Origin: Antitrichia curtipendula
Lineage: Eukaryota; Streptophyta; Bryopsida; Hypnales; Leucodontaceae
NCBI GenBank assembly: GCA_951230915.1
Contig: OX579635.1
Location: 6,572,001-6,636,000, forward strand
DNA: 64,000 nt
Reading direction: 5' to 3'
Made by a program: the position numbers and the translations under genes. This document shows positions 1 to 12,513 of this stretch, piece by piece. How positions within the stretch are numbered: the stretch's first letter is position 1; the number at the start of each line of letters is the position of its first letter. The notes under the pieces are model-generated. The model saw nothing but the letters and a program-made list of their open reading frames with translations, was not told where the DNA came from and did no database searches.

Positions 1-37
1 GTCCAACAATGCAGAAAAGAAAGAAGATGTAAGGTAC

Positions 38-3000
38 CTGGGCAGTTAGAAAGTCAATATCGTGGATTATAGGTTGTGCTATCAGTAATCTTGGATCAAA
101 TGCATCTACCACAGGCTGCACCAACACATGATATATCAGAAATATGTACCAGAGAATATCACAGCAGAAACATACACATTCCTGATTATCTTCAGAACGT
201 ACCATCAGACTTTACTAGCCCAGGTCTTGTGATAATCCTGGAACAAAGCAGAAAAAGGAGGAGATGGTGAGAAATGGTAGACAAAACAATTACGTATACT
301 GTCTCAGACACATAAAAGACTTGTGTCTCGACTCTATGGATGCTCCATATGTATGCACCTGCGAGAAATACCCTTGGAAGGCAGTGTCACGCAAGGGGGT
401 GAGATCCACCCCATAATAGCCCTGTTGCTGCCAGAACAACGCCTGCAATGACAACAAATTGGTCCACCTAGGTAAAAACCACATGAAGCTAAAGTGGAAC
501 TTCAGTACAGAGATTTCAAAGAGTTACTAAAGATATTATCAACATGTCACAAACTCAAAACCAACCTCCACCAAAAATAATGTTGGCAACTCGATGCCTT
601 CTCACAATATTTTCATTTTTACTAACAAATGCACCTATCTCTTTTGCTAGCCCATGCAACAATCTTCAACTGCTAATGTTCAATCCTGCACCTTCGGTGA
701 AACTACCCAACTGCCTCCTAGTTCATTGCAGCTCCTACAGTTTCGATAATTACCAAACGAGCTTTAAAATTTTGATAAAATATTCCCACGCTCATCTATT
801 AGCCTCATAACTGACAATAAATCCATGAACCTTGCAGAACTCAACAGGCCACAACCCAGAATCCAGAATAGAGACCTTGTTTGCAATTTCACCATACAAA
901 TATTCGTCGCTGAAAGGAGCCATGTGTATCCTGCAAGCAATACCAAGAAAACAACATAATGAGATTAAAAAAAGTCTGTCCAAGTTTAGCATCGAAACGA
1001 AACTCATAGAAGTCCACGATGACTTGCAATTCCATGAGCATCAACAGAATCAATCTAGTTCCGCCAACGTTGTACAATGTTAAGAAATCAGCACTCACCT
1101 TCCTCTGGAGGGGAACATTTTACCATTTGGCACTAGGAATCGATCACGAGCAATAATGTACGATTCTAACATCCGCTCATTCACCAACAATGTCCCTGCA
1201 CAAAGACATCCAAAGACACCATCACTACAATAGCATAAACGTTGAATGCAAACTCATATTCGATCGTTTGGACGTCCGACCCTCGCCTAGGGTTTCTATG
1301 AAGCTATGACAAACACACGAGTTTCCCACAACCAGAGAGCTATATTCTGTTCAACTAAACAGAAAACTAAGATTCGCATAATACTGGCTCGTAAATAAGC
1401 AAATAGTACACGACGCGCAGAAGACAAAATCAAGTATGTATATTTGTGCACTTGACTGCAGCTTATGTCACCTAAATTGAGCTTCAACTTTTAATGAAAC
1501 CCTCCAATCTCTCTAACCAAAAGTAAATGATCCCAAAATGAAAACGTAGCAGGTTAAAAACACGGAGAAAATTCATCCTAACAAAAACTCCGCTAACGTT
1601 CCACGAACGAATCCTACAGGGGTCCAACTTTTCTTAATGGTACCATTCTTCACTTGAGAGTAAAATTTGCTTAAAGCAAACCACCATGGCTAAGCTCTCA
1701 CCCATAGGCTCTGAAATTAGAATGTCTGCTTTCTCTGGCAGCTCAACCTCCTCAACTTTGCCATGAATGACCTGCAAGAAGATCATGCCTCTCAACCCTA
1801 CCACACTAGATACAGTTTATTTTACAAATAAAGTCTTTCATGAAATACTACTAAGCTAAATTCCACACCCACCAATCAAGAAAAATGGTAACACAATTGA
1901 CAAAAACATAAAAGTTCTCACTGTCTCGCAGTTTCCAAAGCATGGAGAGCGCCAAAATCTCTCTAGCCATAGGCATTTGCTACAATGGAAGCACTTAAGG
2001 AAAAAGCTTTCAAATCTAAATTATTCCGAGGCAAAGTTAAACAATACTTAATCAAGATGATTATGCGGTCACCGTTGCCAAAGTTGGGTCACTTCAACAA
2101 AAACACCAGGCAGTCAAATGTTCTCAATGCAGAGTACAGCCACTTGAAGCATCGCTAAACAATGGCACCTAGGACAATGACAGGGACAACTGGACTGGGG
2201 ACCCAAAAGAGGTCATGGAAGAGACCTACTACTAAACTTAAACAGCCAGAAAGAAAAACAGCAGTGACACCCAGCAGTACTAGGAATCTTTGAGTTGTGA
2301 ATCATACAGTTATGCGTTGGCCCAAAGGATGATTCCCGGCAATAAGTTTGCGTGCATATTCTGCCATGCCTGAGGCCTCAATGGCATATACATGCTTCGC
2401 ACCTGCCTGTGCAGCAGCACAAAAAATGACAGACAGAATCCTCAAGTAGTCAGAATCCTCAAGTAGCGAGGTTTCACGTTCTCACCGCAAGGAGTAAAAT
2501 TTAAACCCCCTTGCAGACAATTTCAAAGTTTGGATCACTATAAATAGAGAACATCAAACCTTCTGGAACAAGCCTGAGGCACTTGCACTTGGTGCATTAC
2601 CACAAAAAATAATAACATAAACAGGAACGACATCAATATCTTTTGAATTCTATACTTGCATCCACAAAAACAGTACCATTACTTGAATTTACAAATATGA
2701 TTTACTTGTATCACTTTCATTGCCTCAGCTTGTTGAAGATAAACTTAGAAATCCACAGATAGAAAGAATCTACGGATAGTCGAAAGCTTATACTTGCCTG
2801 AGCTGCAAAAAGTGACAGGATACCACTGCCCGCTCCAACATCAACCACAACTTTGCCATGAAAGTCTCCATGATTTTCAATCACAGCTGCATAGTATGTG
2901 CCTGGTCCCGAATTCCAAAATCAAAGGACCGGAATGTCAAAGAGTGACTCATTCATTTGCAAATGATTTCAAGTATCTTAATTAGAAGGCACGAAAATCA

Positions 3001-4548
3001 AAATCGACGAATACAATTTACGATCAAATAACTTACCAGCCTCCATAGAAAAAATGCCAAAATGTTTTAAACCTGCGAAATGAGTAAGAGAATGCATGCA
3101 CGACAAACCACACCTGTTCGGACATAGTCCTGCATCATATTTTGTTGATGTAACAGCTGCCCATAGTAATGAAAGTACATTTTGGCGGACGATGCCTCAA
3201 TCTTGTTCTCAAACTTGTTCTCCGCCAATACGGAGATATCACTAGAATTCATCTCATCTGCACGGTATCAACAGCTTGTATTAGAACTCAAGCTACGGAA
3301 CATGAGCTATGACAATCTACACTCAAGGCATTTATGACTTGCCTAAACCAACAAAATCGGACAGGTGAACAGCTTTACTTGAACCCCACTCCTGCAGCAG
3401 AGAGTCATAAAACAATGCAAACAGATATATTTCGCTACATATGCAACTGAGACGTGAGTTCAAGAGATGGAACCTGGCTTATTGGCATTATCCTTGTACT
3501 CCTGAACTGCAGAATAAAAAGTATCGTTCGCTTTTTGCAAATTGAACTGTAGACCAAAAGACATCGACTGCAGAAAAGCCACAGATCCTTGTATAAGTTA
3601 TTATGACGAGACACATCGATCTTCAGCAACGAAGTCACAATTGATTCCAGGCAGGACAATAATAAAGTTAAAAAAACAGAACGGTGTTAATGCTGCAGTC
3701 AGACACCAGATACTAGTAAGTTACAAGTATACCTGGGAAGGTCCCTCCATTTGATTTGAACCTTCGACTGCCCACATTTGAAGCTTCGGACCTACTTTCA
3801 CGATCTGCGGACAAAAAAAACGTCCGTCAACTTACACTACTTACAAGAACAAGCTCTCCGGATAGAGTTCGTCTTTTAAAATGATCAGGATCGTAATCTT
3901 TAGAGCAGCAACTGCGATAACATTTGAAATTAGGCAGTTCACGACTTGAAGTACACTCGTACCCTAAACCCATCTTTTCAACTATCCTACTCCATCACAC
4001 GTAACCCACTTGATTATGAAAACATTCAATGGGTACAATTCCTTTCATAAGGTAAGAGATATTCTTGAAGTGGTTTGCAGGACCATCCTTCTGCGACTAG
4101 ATTATGTATAGGCTTCTGTGGAGGCATAGGAATGGCCGAGAGAACACTGGAACAATCAGTTGGTTATTACAGAATGCAGGCGGCAACGTTAGAGCCAAAA
4201 AAGGGATCTATGAGGCACGAACGTATCTTTATGGCACCTTGTAGAGGATGGAATGCGGGCTCATTGCGGATGATGACCAGGCAGAACGAATTAACTAACC
4301 TGTGTCAGATGCAAATAGCACCTCTTAAAAAGCTCCGCCTTCTCGCTTGCTGCTAAAGGTTGCGGAATTCGGAAAATATCCACAAACGCTCCTTGTCGGT
4401 CCTTCTTCAAGACAGCAGAAACGGAAATAGGTCTACCAAAGGTCGGCCACACTTCAGATGTCCCGTCTAAGACCATCTCGGTCAATGGAAAAATCGACAT
4501 GCCATTGAACGCCGGCGAGTCCGTAGTTGAGTCTTCCATCCTTTTCAA
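38..4548 (-). CDS. PRMT4: Protein arginine methyltransferase PRMT4/CARM1 type (3' end outside window)
   Basis: Type I asymmetric arginine methyltransferase that uses S-adenosylmethionine to methylate histone H3 and other nuclear proteins (family knowledge). I assembled 11 exons: 4300-4548, 3733-3804, 3474-3567, 3114-3257, 2798-2901, 2308-2406, 1702-1771, 1099-1195, 876-930, 359-442, 38-115. All phases join, giving 382 codons before the edge. Exons 1-3 encode the variable N-terminal PH-like region. The catalytic core shows [12 protein letters not shown] (about residues 164-175), the SAM motif VVDVGAGSG (205-213), ILISEPMG and ERMLE with the double-E glutamates E275 and E284, and [13 protein letters not shown]. 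The beta-barrel starts with FWQQQ and GVDLTPL. The THW loop and C-terminus lie beyond position 1. The ATG at 4548 is the first of two nearby in-frame ATGs (the other at 4539). The intron at 2407-2797 appears to be GC-AG. Family assignment is firm; the end of exon 3 is the least certain junction. Confidence 0.94.
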
Positions 4549-5580
4549 CTTGCGTCAAGGCTCGCCAAAACGGCCTTGAGATCTAGCACCGAAATCAAAA
4601 CAGAATGTTCAGTTCCAACAATCTGATTCCACTACAAAATATTTTCCTCCCAAACATTATCCAGTCCTAAACAGAGAGACTATAATACCTAATCAACCGC
4701 TTTTCACATTCCTCTCTCACGTCCGTCACCTGGAGGAACACGACAAACGAGCCAAAAAAAAGCGTAGAGAATCTCCAAAGCCAGAAGCTATCCTCACATC
4801 AATCTCACTCCCGCAGGCTCTAAATCGCAATGACAGAGCTACACATCACGCTCAAATGGAGCAGCATATCAACCAGGTTGCTTCGCTTCACAATGAAGAT
4901 CCTCTTCAAACCCTAATCCTCACCTCACCACCGACACGCCGAAAAGCGCTACCAAAGTCACAACTAAGAATTTTAGCCTTAAAAACTACCCCTGAAGCTG
5001 CATCGAGAGCTAAATCACTCTCTCCAAGCACATTCAAACCACAAAAAATCACATTTTCTTCGAAATTATTCCGAACTGCGCACAAAATGCACCGAAATGA
5101 CTCGAAAGAGACGCAGAAAAAACAAACTGAAAACTCCAAATGGTGTCCGAAAACAGGAAGAAGAGCAAGACGAGCGTACCAGCGTGATCGAAAGTGCACG
5201 ATTGCGAAGCGGGAATTGGAATTTCGGGCCACAGCAGGGTCAGAGGAGGACGTTCACAACTCCGCGGGGTGTCTGAAATATCTCGTGCACTATCTACATA
5301 CTATCCAGAGTTTGGAGATATTTGTTTCATGTACCGAGTAGCTTCATAATAGGAGAATCTACTATCGTAGATCTTGGGAAATTCGAGATTCCCCACTGCA
5401 CCAATCCGCAAGGCGAATTTGATAGCATGAGCCTGTAAGCCTATTTCGTATGCTGTGTTTTATCTTACTAACTGAAGTTACTACTTGCTATTTTCTCTAA
5501 TCATCCTGGCCCTTGCTCGTGCGGGAAAATCAAAGGTAGATAGCTGAAGGCCGCCACTTGAACAGTGTTCACTGTTCACA
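4549..5580. other. Leader and upstream region of PRMT4
   Basis: This stretch lies immediately 5' of the PRMT4 start codon and is richer in G+C than the DNA beyond 5400. It probably holds the 5' UTR and promoter. The open frames in it (for example 4856-5341 on plus) have no recognisable domain or biased composition and look fortuitous. I see no TATA box or other site that I would call. Confidence 0.4.
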
Positions 5581-6000
5581 TAAGGTAGTATGCTTATGCT
5601 TTAAAAGCGACCATTTAAGGACTGGTCCGCCTTTTTCATAGGTTTCTCTGGACAGAAATATTTTTAGATCATTTTTCAGAGAAAGAAAAATAGATGTGGA
5701 ACCTAACACAAGTGGTTTTGTATTTTTACAAGTAATTTTGAATTACTTATAAATTTTCAAGGATTTGGGGCATAGGTACCTATTTGTGACGATAAGTCTC
5801 CCCAAATCCGTCCACTTGCAACTTGTAAAGAGATGTGTGGAACTCAAAGACAATGATTGGCTCTTGCAATAGAAAAACAATTTTTCCTCGATGCATTCAA
5901 TTGCTAAAGTAGCCCATTTAAGGATCATCCCATTTCCATTTTCTAGCTAAAAATAGTGTCGATTTGAAGGAGAGGGTCACTTTTAGAGCATACTACCTTA
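5581..6000. mobile_element. MITE, AAGGTAG family, copy 1
   Basis: Non-coding 420-bp element with terminal inverted repeats. The left end TAAGGTAGTATGCT mirrors the right end AGCATACTACCTTA, and the inner match continues with AAAAG.GACC on both sides. Its interior is clearly related to the element at 50743-51157: both have a CCGCCTTTTTCAT/TGCCTTTTTCAT block, a TTTGAATTACTTAT.AATTTTCAA block and ATGATTGGCTCTTGCAATA. The target duplication looks like TA, which would fit Tc1/mariner-type mobilisation, but TTAA cannot be excluded. Confidence 0.78.
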
Positions 6001-6470
6001 AGGTAGAACAGTCCATCATGGTCAAAATTAGGAGTTTGTCCTTATGCCATTGTTGAAATTTTTTAATTTTTTATCCACATAAAAAGAAGTGTGTATAATA
6101 GCGATAGCAATTGAATTTATTTTTTGACAAACGATATGAATTTGTTATGAATTTTTGAAGTGTGCTTCTCCAAAAGAATTTGTAGACTACCTCCAAAACT
6201 ATCAAAAATTGTATCCATGATGCTCATCTTACTCATCTACAACAATCACAATATTTTCTAACTTAGCATAAATATGAAGGCCTTAAAAAACTACTTTTTG
6301 CAATGAATTTACATTCAAAAGCTAGAAGTTTCTATAGTATTCACAAATCACTCCATTGACATCACCTAAAACATTGATTGTGGCCCAATTCTCATTTATT
6401 AAGACCCCCGCTTTGTAATGAGGTCATTTCTTAGGTGTCCGTAATGTGTCTAATGGATTGTTCTACCTTA
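5999..6470. mobile_element. MITE with TAAGGTAGAACA termini
   Basis: The left end TAAGGTAGAACAGTCCAT (5999 onwards) is repeated in inverted form at the right end as ATGGATTGTTCTACCTTA (to 6470 after a short gap). Both ends abut TTAA. The interior has no coding frame. It starts at the base where the preceding MITE ends, so the two share the junction CTACCTTAAGGTAG. The interior does not resemble the preceding element, so this is a different family with a similar outer end. Confidence 0.66.
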
Positions 6471-7168
6471 ATAACACTTTCCTTGTATGGAGAATTATAT
6501 AAATTTGTGAGGATAGTCTAATATGGCATTAACAATGATTTTAGTAAAATCAATATAATGTGATTTACTCTATTTTCATACTACTTCAACTAGTATGATT
6601 GTCATTAAAATTAATTCAATATTAATCCCTCCGGATCCTTGCCTATTTTTCACAAAAAGTGTTTTAAAATTGACACTTTCTAGTGCATTGAGCATGGTTG
6701 AAATACAAAAAAAAATTAAAACTTTCAACTATACAAATTTGTATTAGAGTATTGGAGGAGTTTGTGAAACATTTGAGCCCATTTGACCACGTAGATTGCA
6801 AGATTATAATATTTGAAGATATAAAAAATAAATTTGGGGCATTCAACAATGTTCATACAACTGTTTGACTCAACTTTGTACATAAAGATGCACTATTCAA
6901 CTTAGGAAACTTGGACCATTCAATAGGTAGTTATGTTAGTTTTTTGCATCCAATTTGCAAAGACAATAGAGGTGCACAAACTTATCCTCATCACATGTTT
7001 CTTTACACTTCCATTGGAGCACGAAATTCTTTAAACCCAAAGTGTTCAAAGTGAAGATAGAAAGAAAACTTTACAAAAATCAACATAAATAATCACAACT
7101 TTTTAAAAGATGAATATCATTGATTCATGTAGAATGTTGTTTTTTTGTTTCTGATGAAGTAAGCTTAC

Positions 7169-7445
7169 TAAGGTAGGTGCACCCAAAACCGCCATTTTTT
7201 GCTACTAAGTCTAGTTATTATTATTAGACTGGTCAAGTTTTCATATGTTCTTGTAGGCAAGTGAAAGGAGGTTCCAACACACCAAAGAATATGGCATTTG
7301 GATATTATATGCAAAAGTTATTAAGGAACAAAATTTGATTCTTAAAGTGTTTCTTCCACATAGGTACAGAATTGATTGTAGAGATGTACAAACAGTATAG
7401 ATGGCGGTTTCAGGTCAGTGGTACATTTGGGGGTACCTCCCTTTA
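7169..7445. mobile_element. Small MITE in the spacer of the foldback element
   Basis: The left end TAAGGTAGGTGCACCC is imperfectly mirrored by the right end GGGGGTACCTCCCTTTA. The inner pair AAAACCGCCAT and ATGGCGGTTTCAG gives a second inverted match. The 277-bp interior is non-coding. The outer end resembles the other AAGGTAG elements in the window, but the interior does not match them. Confidence 0.5.
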
Positions 7446-7854
7446 GTCAAGGGTATCGACAATATGTTTTGGAGCTTCCTAAAATGAATATTAACCTCTA
7501 AAAGACAATAAACTGCCATCAAGCTTTTCGAAGGCTCAAGTAGTAGGATCACAAGATGAAGTCATTTTTGAACATTTTCTTGGTGCAAGGTGATTTGGGG
7601 GTATGCTAGAAAACTCCATTATATTTTCAAATTGGCATGCAAGTAACTAACATAACTACCTACCCAATGGTTTGAGTTCCCCAAATTGAATAATGTGTCC
7701 TTCTCTACTAAGTTGAGCCAAACAATGATGATTTTGTTAGACAAAATCACCAAATTTCTTTTCTTCTATCTTCAAACATTATACTCTTGCAATCTACGTG
7801 GTCAAATGGGCTGAACCTTTTTTACAAAGTCTAAAATACTTTAGAGTAACCTTG

Positions 7855-8075
7855 CCAATCACCGTACAAACAAAATTCAAATACTTCTCCATGACATTAT
7901 AGAATCTTGCAACCTTCGAAACTTGGCACGATTTTTAAATGCCATGTTAAGATTCACTTCCAAGAAACATAATGGCAATAGGTTTATTTTGCAAATTTCA
8001 TTCCAACTTAAAGGTAACAAGCCTAAAATCTAATATAAAAAAGCTTGCGGCTCTTTACTGCACAATGTGCGGTGC
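7855..8075. repeat. Dispersed repeat shared with 39882-40080
   Basis: The block starts CCTTGCCAATCACCG, continues ACAAAATTCAAAT and later has ATGTTAAGATTCAC. The same string of words, in the same order and orientation, is found at 39882-40080 in the leader of the F-box gene. It lies within the right arm of the foldback element and explains part of that arm's asymmetry. Its nature is unknown. Confidence 0.6.
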
Positions 8076-8435
8076 CTATGCAATGGTACAAAATTCCAAA
8101 CTTAGGGGCCTTTGAAGTTCTAAACTTCATGATCATTTGCAAAGTTCTACTTTGCGGTTAGTGTGCGGTATTTGGAACGTTTGATCTCTAGTGTTTAGAT
8201 GTGCACACTAAATGGCAGGCTTACTATGTACCCAGAAGATGCAAACGCATCTTCTGGGTATTAATATAATATACTAATTAAGTATATGTGACAATAGGTC
8301 CATATTATATAGTACAAACTTATATAGCTGAAATTTTGAATTTTATTTTTGTATTTCAATTATGTTCAATGTGCTAGAAAGTGTCAATTTGGAACACTTT
8401 AATTTATGAAAAATAGTCAAGGAACTTTAAAGGTT

Positions 8436-11180
8436 AGTTGGATAGAGTGCAATTTTACAACATCCATTATCCATTGGATAGATGGATGGATTCAAGGATT
8501 AATAGCATTTAAGAATGTTTTTGTTGATTTTTAGTAATATTTTAATATGGTGCTTTCTAGTTGATGGTCATTTTTTTTTCTAAAATAGTATCATTTTGAA
8601 CTTTTCTGTTAACCATTATTGTATGTTGGAGAACATTCATTGTTTAATTCAATTTAAGACAAATTGCAATTATACTAGGATGAATTTCAATAACAACATT
8701 TCCATATAATACGGAAAAGTTATAAGAGGTCAAAGTTGTAAATAATTTTCTTAAACCAATCCCTAATTTTGATGTCTAGATTTTGAACACTTGCAACAAA
8801 CATCTATTTTCTTTAGAATTCTTAGGTCACACTTTTGAGAATTATACTTGGTTTTGAGTGATCGTACTTTATATTTTGGGAGAGAAAGTAAGCAATGGTG
8901 TACAATGTTTTGAACATTCAAAAATGATGAAGTTGATTGAAAAAAGACATGTATTAAAATTAATATTAACACATTGGAACCAATCATTCAAAAAATGTAT
9001 TTTATGTATTAATCTAAAAGATGTGATTAGAAGAATAGTGACATGAAAATAAAAAAGCTAGAAGGTCAAATGATAATGAGACACGTGATAAACTTGATCG
9101 TACCGTGCTTAGGCTCATACCTTGTATGGATCAAGCCATTTACATAGTATTGACCTTAAGCACTTCAACCTCTGTGGTCTTAAAATTTTCAATCAATAAA
9201 GATTACATAAAAGTGTTCCAAAGATATATATTAAAAATATACACACAATTTAATTTAGAGCAAGATTGCACTAAAGATAAACATAAAAGAGATGTAATCA
9301 ACTTATGCATTATTATTTGGATGGAAATTAGTAGATTGTTTAGGCAAGAATTGCAAGGTTCTATCTGATTGGAAGTTAGTGGCAGGATGTACTAGGAGAA
9401 AAAAATGAAATGTTTTTTTCCTATCTTCATGGAGCATAAATAAGCTTCTCTAAAGGAAGTGAACTCTCACAAATAAGAATTGTCGGATAATCTCTAGCTT
9501 ATGTGGGATAGAGACAACAATAGAAATATGATTCCACTATAAAAAATAGAAGAAAACCATACAATTGAGTGAATTCCTTGTCACAAATGTGGTGACAAGA
9601 AAATAAGAGCAACAATAAGGTATGTACATTAGCAAAAGGTTCTCTCATTAGATGATTTGGGGGGGGGTCTGGAGGGCCATTTCGGGCTTGTTCCCGACGT
9701 TGTTCCCCCGGAAGCAAAAGAACGGCCGTTGTCAAAAAAAAATTTGAAAAAAAAAATCTTAAAATAGAAAAACAAGATGAACAAATTTTTGAATTTTGAA
9801 TTTTTATTTTTTTATTTTTTGTATGACGTGGCAATTGCTCGGTCACGTCACGCAGCTGCTGCAATGCAGTTCCAAACAGTTTCAGAGTCTGGGAACCCTG
9901 GGGAGCTCGCAACCCTCCATAGGGGCTGAAAAACATGTAATGTTACTTCCTCCTCAATCTACATTTGGTTTAAAACCACCACAAGCTTTTAAGAACAACT
10001 AGAGGATTTGAAGTATTCTGTGCTTCAAAGTATTCATTCATCCCTTGAGTGGTTTAGTAGACACAATCTATCCATCAAAAGCACAAAAATGGGAAATCAA
10101 AGACATTGGTCTCAAGTTTTGGCAAGGATGTTATTGACTTCTTAGTGAAAAAATAAACAAAATAGACCATGTATCATATCATAAGGGCTTCAAAAGATGG
10201 ATTGTTGTGTATTCATTTTATAATACTATATATGTAGTGAAAACATGTATTTCAAATAACTTGAAATAAGAGTCTTTTTGATGAGTAGATATGCCTCATT
10301 CTTTATAAAGAAGAAAACAAAGTGTATTGGAATGTCAATGGTTGTTTGTATTTTTGTTTGTATAGAAAGTATGATACTATATATATAGTTTTATTATTTT
10401 ATTTATTTTTATTTTATTTCAATTTTTTGTAGATTTTTTTTGATGCCAAGTCTCTCTCATTTTGAGGTTATTGTGGTATAACTTAGTTTCCAAGCACAAA
10501 TTGAAATAATTTTCTTATTTCTCGAGAGTTGGTGAGTTTTTCTATCATACAAAAAGTTTAAAAAATCACACCAAAAATTGAGGTTATACAAGCCTATCCA
10601 AAGTCCATTTTGCTCCCCATGCAGGGACATTGAGACGTTAGGAATCAAGAATGATTGTCTACAATCATTTTTGCACTTTGACAAAACTCCTTCTTAATAC
10701 AAATTTATGCAACTTATGACATAACAAAATATGATACCAAAACAACATACTACAGAAAACCAAATGTCATAAGTGTCATAATTGGCACTCATGACTTAGA
10801 TTTGAAATTCACTTGACCAATTTCATTGACACAACTACACTAAAATATGCAATTTCCAAAGGTCCGAAAACAACAATCTACAAATATAATTCAAATATTT
10901 AAACCAGTTTTGATTTCTTTAGACCTTGGGGATTCATTTGAATATGTGATTTTTTTGATGTAAAAGGTAACTCCTTTGTAATTATTAGTACTATTCTTGC
11001 CTCATCAGGAAACTGCACATTTTAAATTTGTATGGTGTGGTCCTTCTAGAGATAAACTAGTCAACGACTAAGAATATAAAACATTGCTTTCAGTAGTCCA
11101 GGAGAGATTTAGAAAAGATTTCGAAGTAGCGGGATTTTACTCTTTAAACAACTACAGTTATACAAGTCCAAAAGTCCCCA
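8436..11180. other. AT-rich intergenic DNA with no supported gene
   Basis: No coding region with recognisable domains was found on either strand. A locally GC-rich patch sits at about 9660-9930 (a G run at 9660-9668, then CGGTCACGTCACGCAGCTGC) inside AT-rich DNA and may be an element end, but I could not find its partner. The segment 10490-10650 resembles about 38393-38780 (shared AATTGAAATAA, ACAAAAAGTTTAAAAAA, TCCAAAGTCCATTTTG-like words), so it is probably another dispersed repeat. Confidence 0.5.
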
Positions 11181-12513
11181 GTCATGTGGAGTCAATCTTT
11201 ACGGGGAAGCGCAAGCGTCAAGCACGGTCATACACTCCTACACCAAGTAAGGGGTGATCACCCATCACCAACCAGCACCCCATCGGCAATCAGTAGGGTG
11301 GTAGAAATGCAACAATTCTATCTCTGCGCCTGTGGAAATATTTCCTTTCACCTTACTATACTCCACATCATGTCCACAGTTGCTTATTCGGTCGGTTATG
11401 GGTGGTCACACCTTACCGCAATCCATCAAGTAACTTACATGCTGCAACTACAGTAACGTTTACCCAAAAACCCGCTGAACTTAATCATGGCCTTCCCAGT
11501 CCACGATGCGGTACTTTGAAAACGTTCTGTATTTATCCCACGAATGCACCAAGTACTAAGCTGGCTCTTACACTGCACCTCGAGAGTGGTGACTATTGAG
11601 AATTGAGAGCAGCGTTTGTTTTCTTAACAGCATAAGTTAACTTACCTGCCACAAGCCTTCACAGTAGCGGCGCAATTCTGGAGGGCGGAGCCTGACAGGA
11701 TCAAACCTGTCAGAGTGCGAAATTTCACCACCCCACAAAAAGCTTGAGAGACTCACGGAGTCACAACATGTGCTGTCTGCCGGTTCTTAAAACTAGACGT
11801 TAAGGGAGATGTGGACGATAGACCTATGCCGCCGCCCTTCATCTAACAGGTAACCAAAGAGGAGCTATCCTGGAAAATATCCGCAAATAACTTGGGTTGT
11901 CTGGGTACTAAAAAACAGGTTCTCCCTTCAAAAAGACATGCATCCTACTAGCCTTAATAAGCCTTTCGGTAAGCACAGTGCTGCCATCAGCACAACTCAC
12001 AAGGCAACTGAATGCCACAACCTCAAACACTACGCATACCTGTTACTATATAGTACCTGATACTATCTGAGATCACGTTCTTCCTTTCGTCACTGAGCGG
12101 TTTGTGATTTGGAGACACTTCAGCATCCATTACCACCTCAAACGATTCCCTGCAGTCAGCATTCCCAAGAACAATGTCTTCATATAGTGATACAGTCCAG
12201 AATGTTTAATGATTCCTCTAAACTGCAGCCTAAAGCATGTGCACAGTTGGTCGACAGAAAACCAATGGGCTATGAGCATTTGATAAATCGAGCGTACTGG
12301 TATAAGGTTGTACTGAGACAAATCTGACAACTATTTTCGGCCGAAATCAACAACTGTTCTATAAATAGACATCTGCAAGCAAAAAGATCACGAACAGTGA
12401 CTTGAATTCAGGTACCCAGAATTCCAAAAGATTAAGAGACAATGGAAAGACAGATATTTGGGATGAGACAAGGAGGATTACCCAGAATTAGCGTTGATAT
12501 ACTCTTATAGACG
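11181..12513. other. Region 3' of the MBOAT gene, composition gene-like but no coding frame recognised
   Basis: The base composition here is more balanced than in the AT-rich DNA to the left. The longest frames are about 90 codons and show no family signature. It could be a long 3' UTR or downstream non-coding exons of the MBOAT gene on the minus strand, or an unrecognised non-coding gene. I cannot decide from sequence alone. Confidence 0.35.

Larger units (their letters stand above)
6628..8435. repeat. Large foldback (inverted-repeat) element, about 1.8 kb
   Basis: Two inverted arms can be read by eye. The segment 6628-6705 (containing TTGACACTTTCTAGTGCATT) is the reverse complement, with mismatches, of about 8345-8432 (TGCTAGAAAGTGTCAA). 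The segment 6740-6965 (TTTGACCACGTAGATTGCAA and AATAGGTAGTTATGTTAGTT) is the reverse complement of about 7605-7850. The right arm is interrupted between about 7855 and 8340 by another dispersed repeat. No protein is encoded. It may be an old foldback transposon, or a hairpin transcript source if transcribed. Confidence 0.72.

Noticed and set aside
3340..3396. Extra PRMT4 exon reading [17 protein letters not shown]
   Set aside because: Its phase does not fit exon 3, whereas joining exon 3 directly to exon 4 is in phase and matches the usual length of the family.
4856..5341. 161-codon open frame on plus
   Set aside because: It lies in the upstream region of PRMT4, is basic and low in information, has an equally open opposite strand, and shows no domain.
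9499..9936. 145-codon minus-strand frame
   Set aside because: It runs across homopolymer tracts and a GC-rich patch and has no family features.
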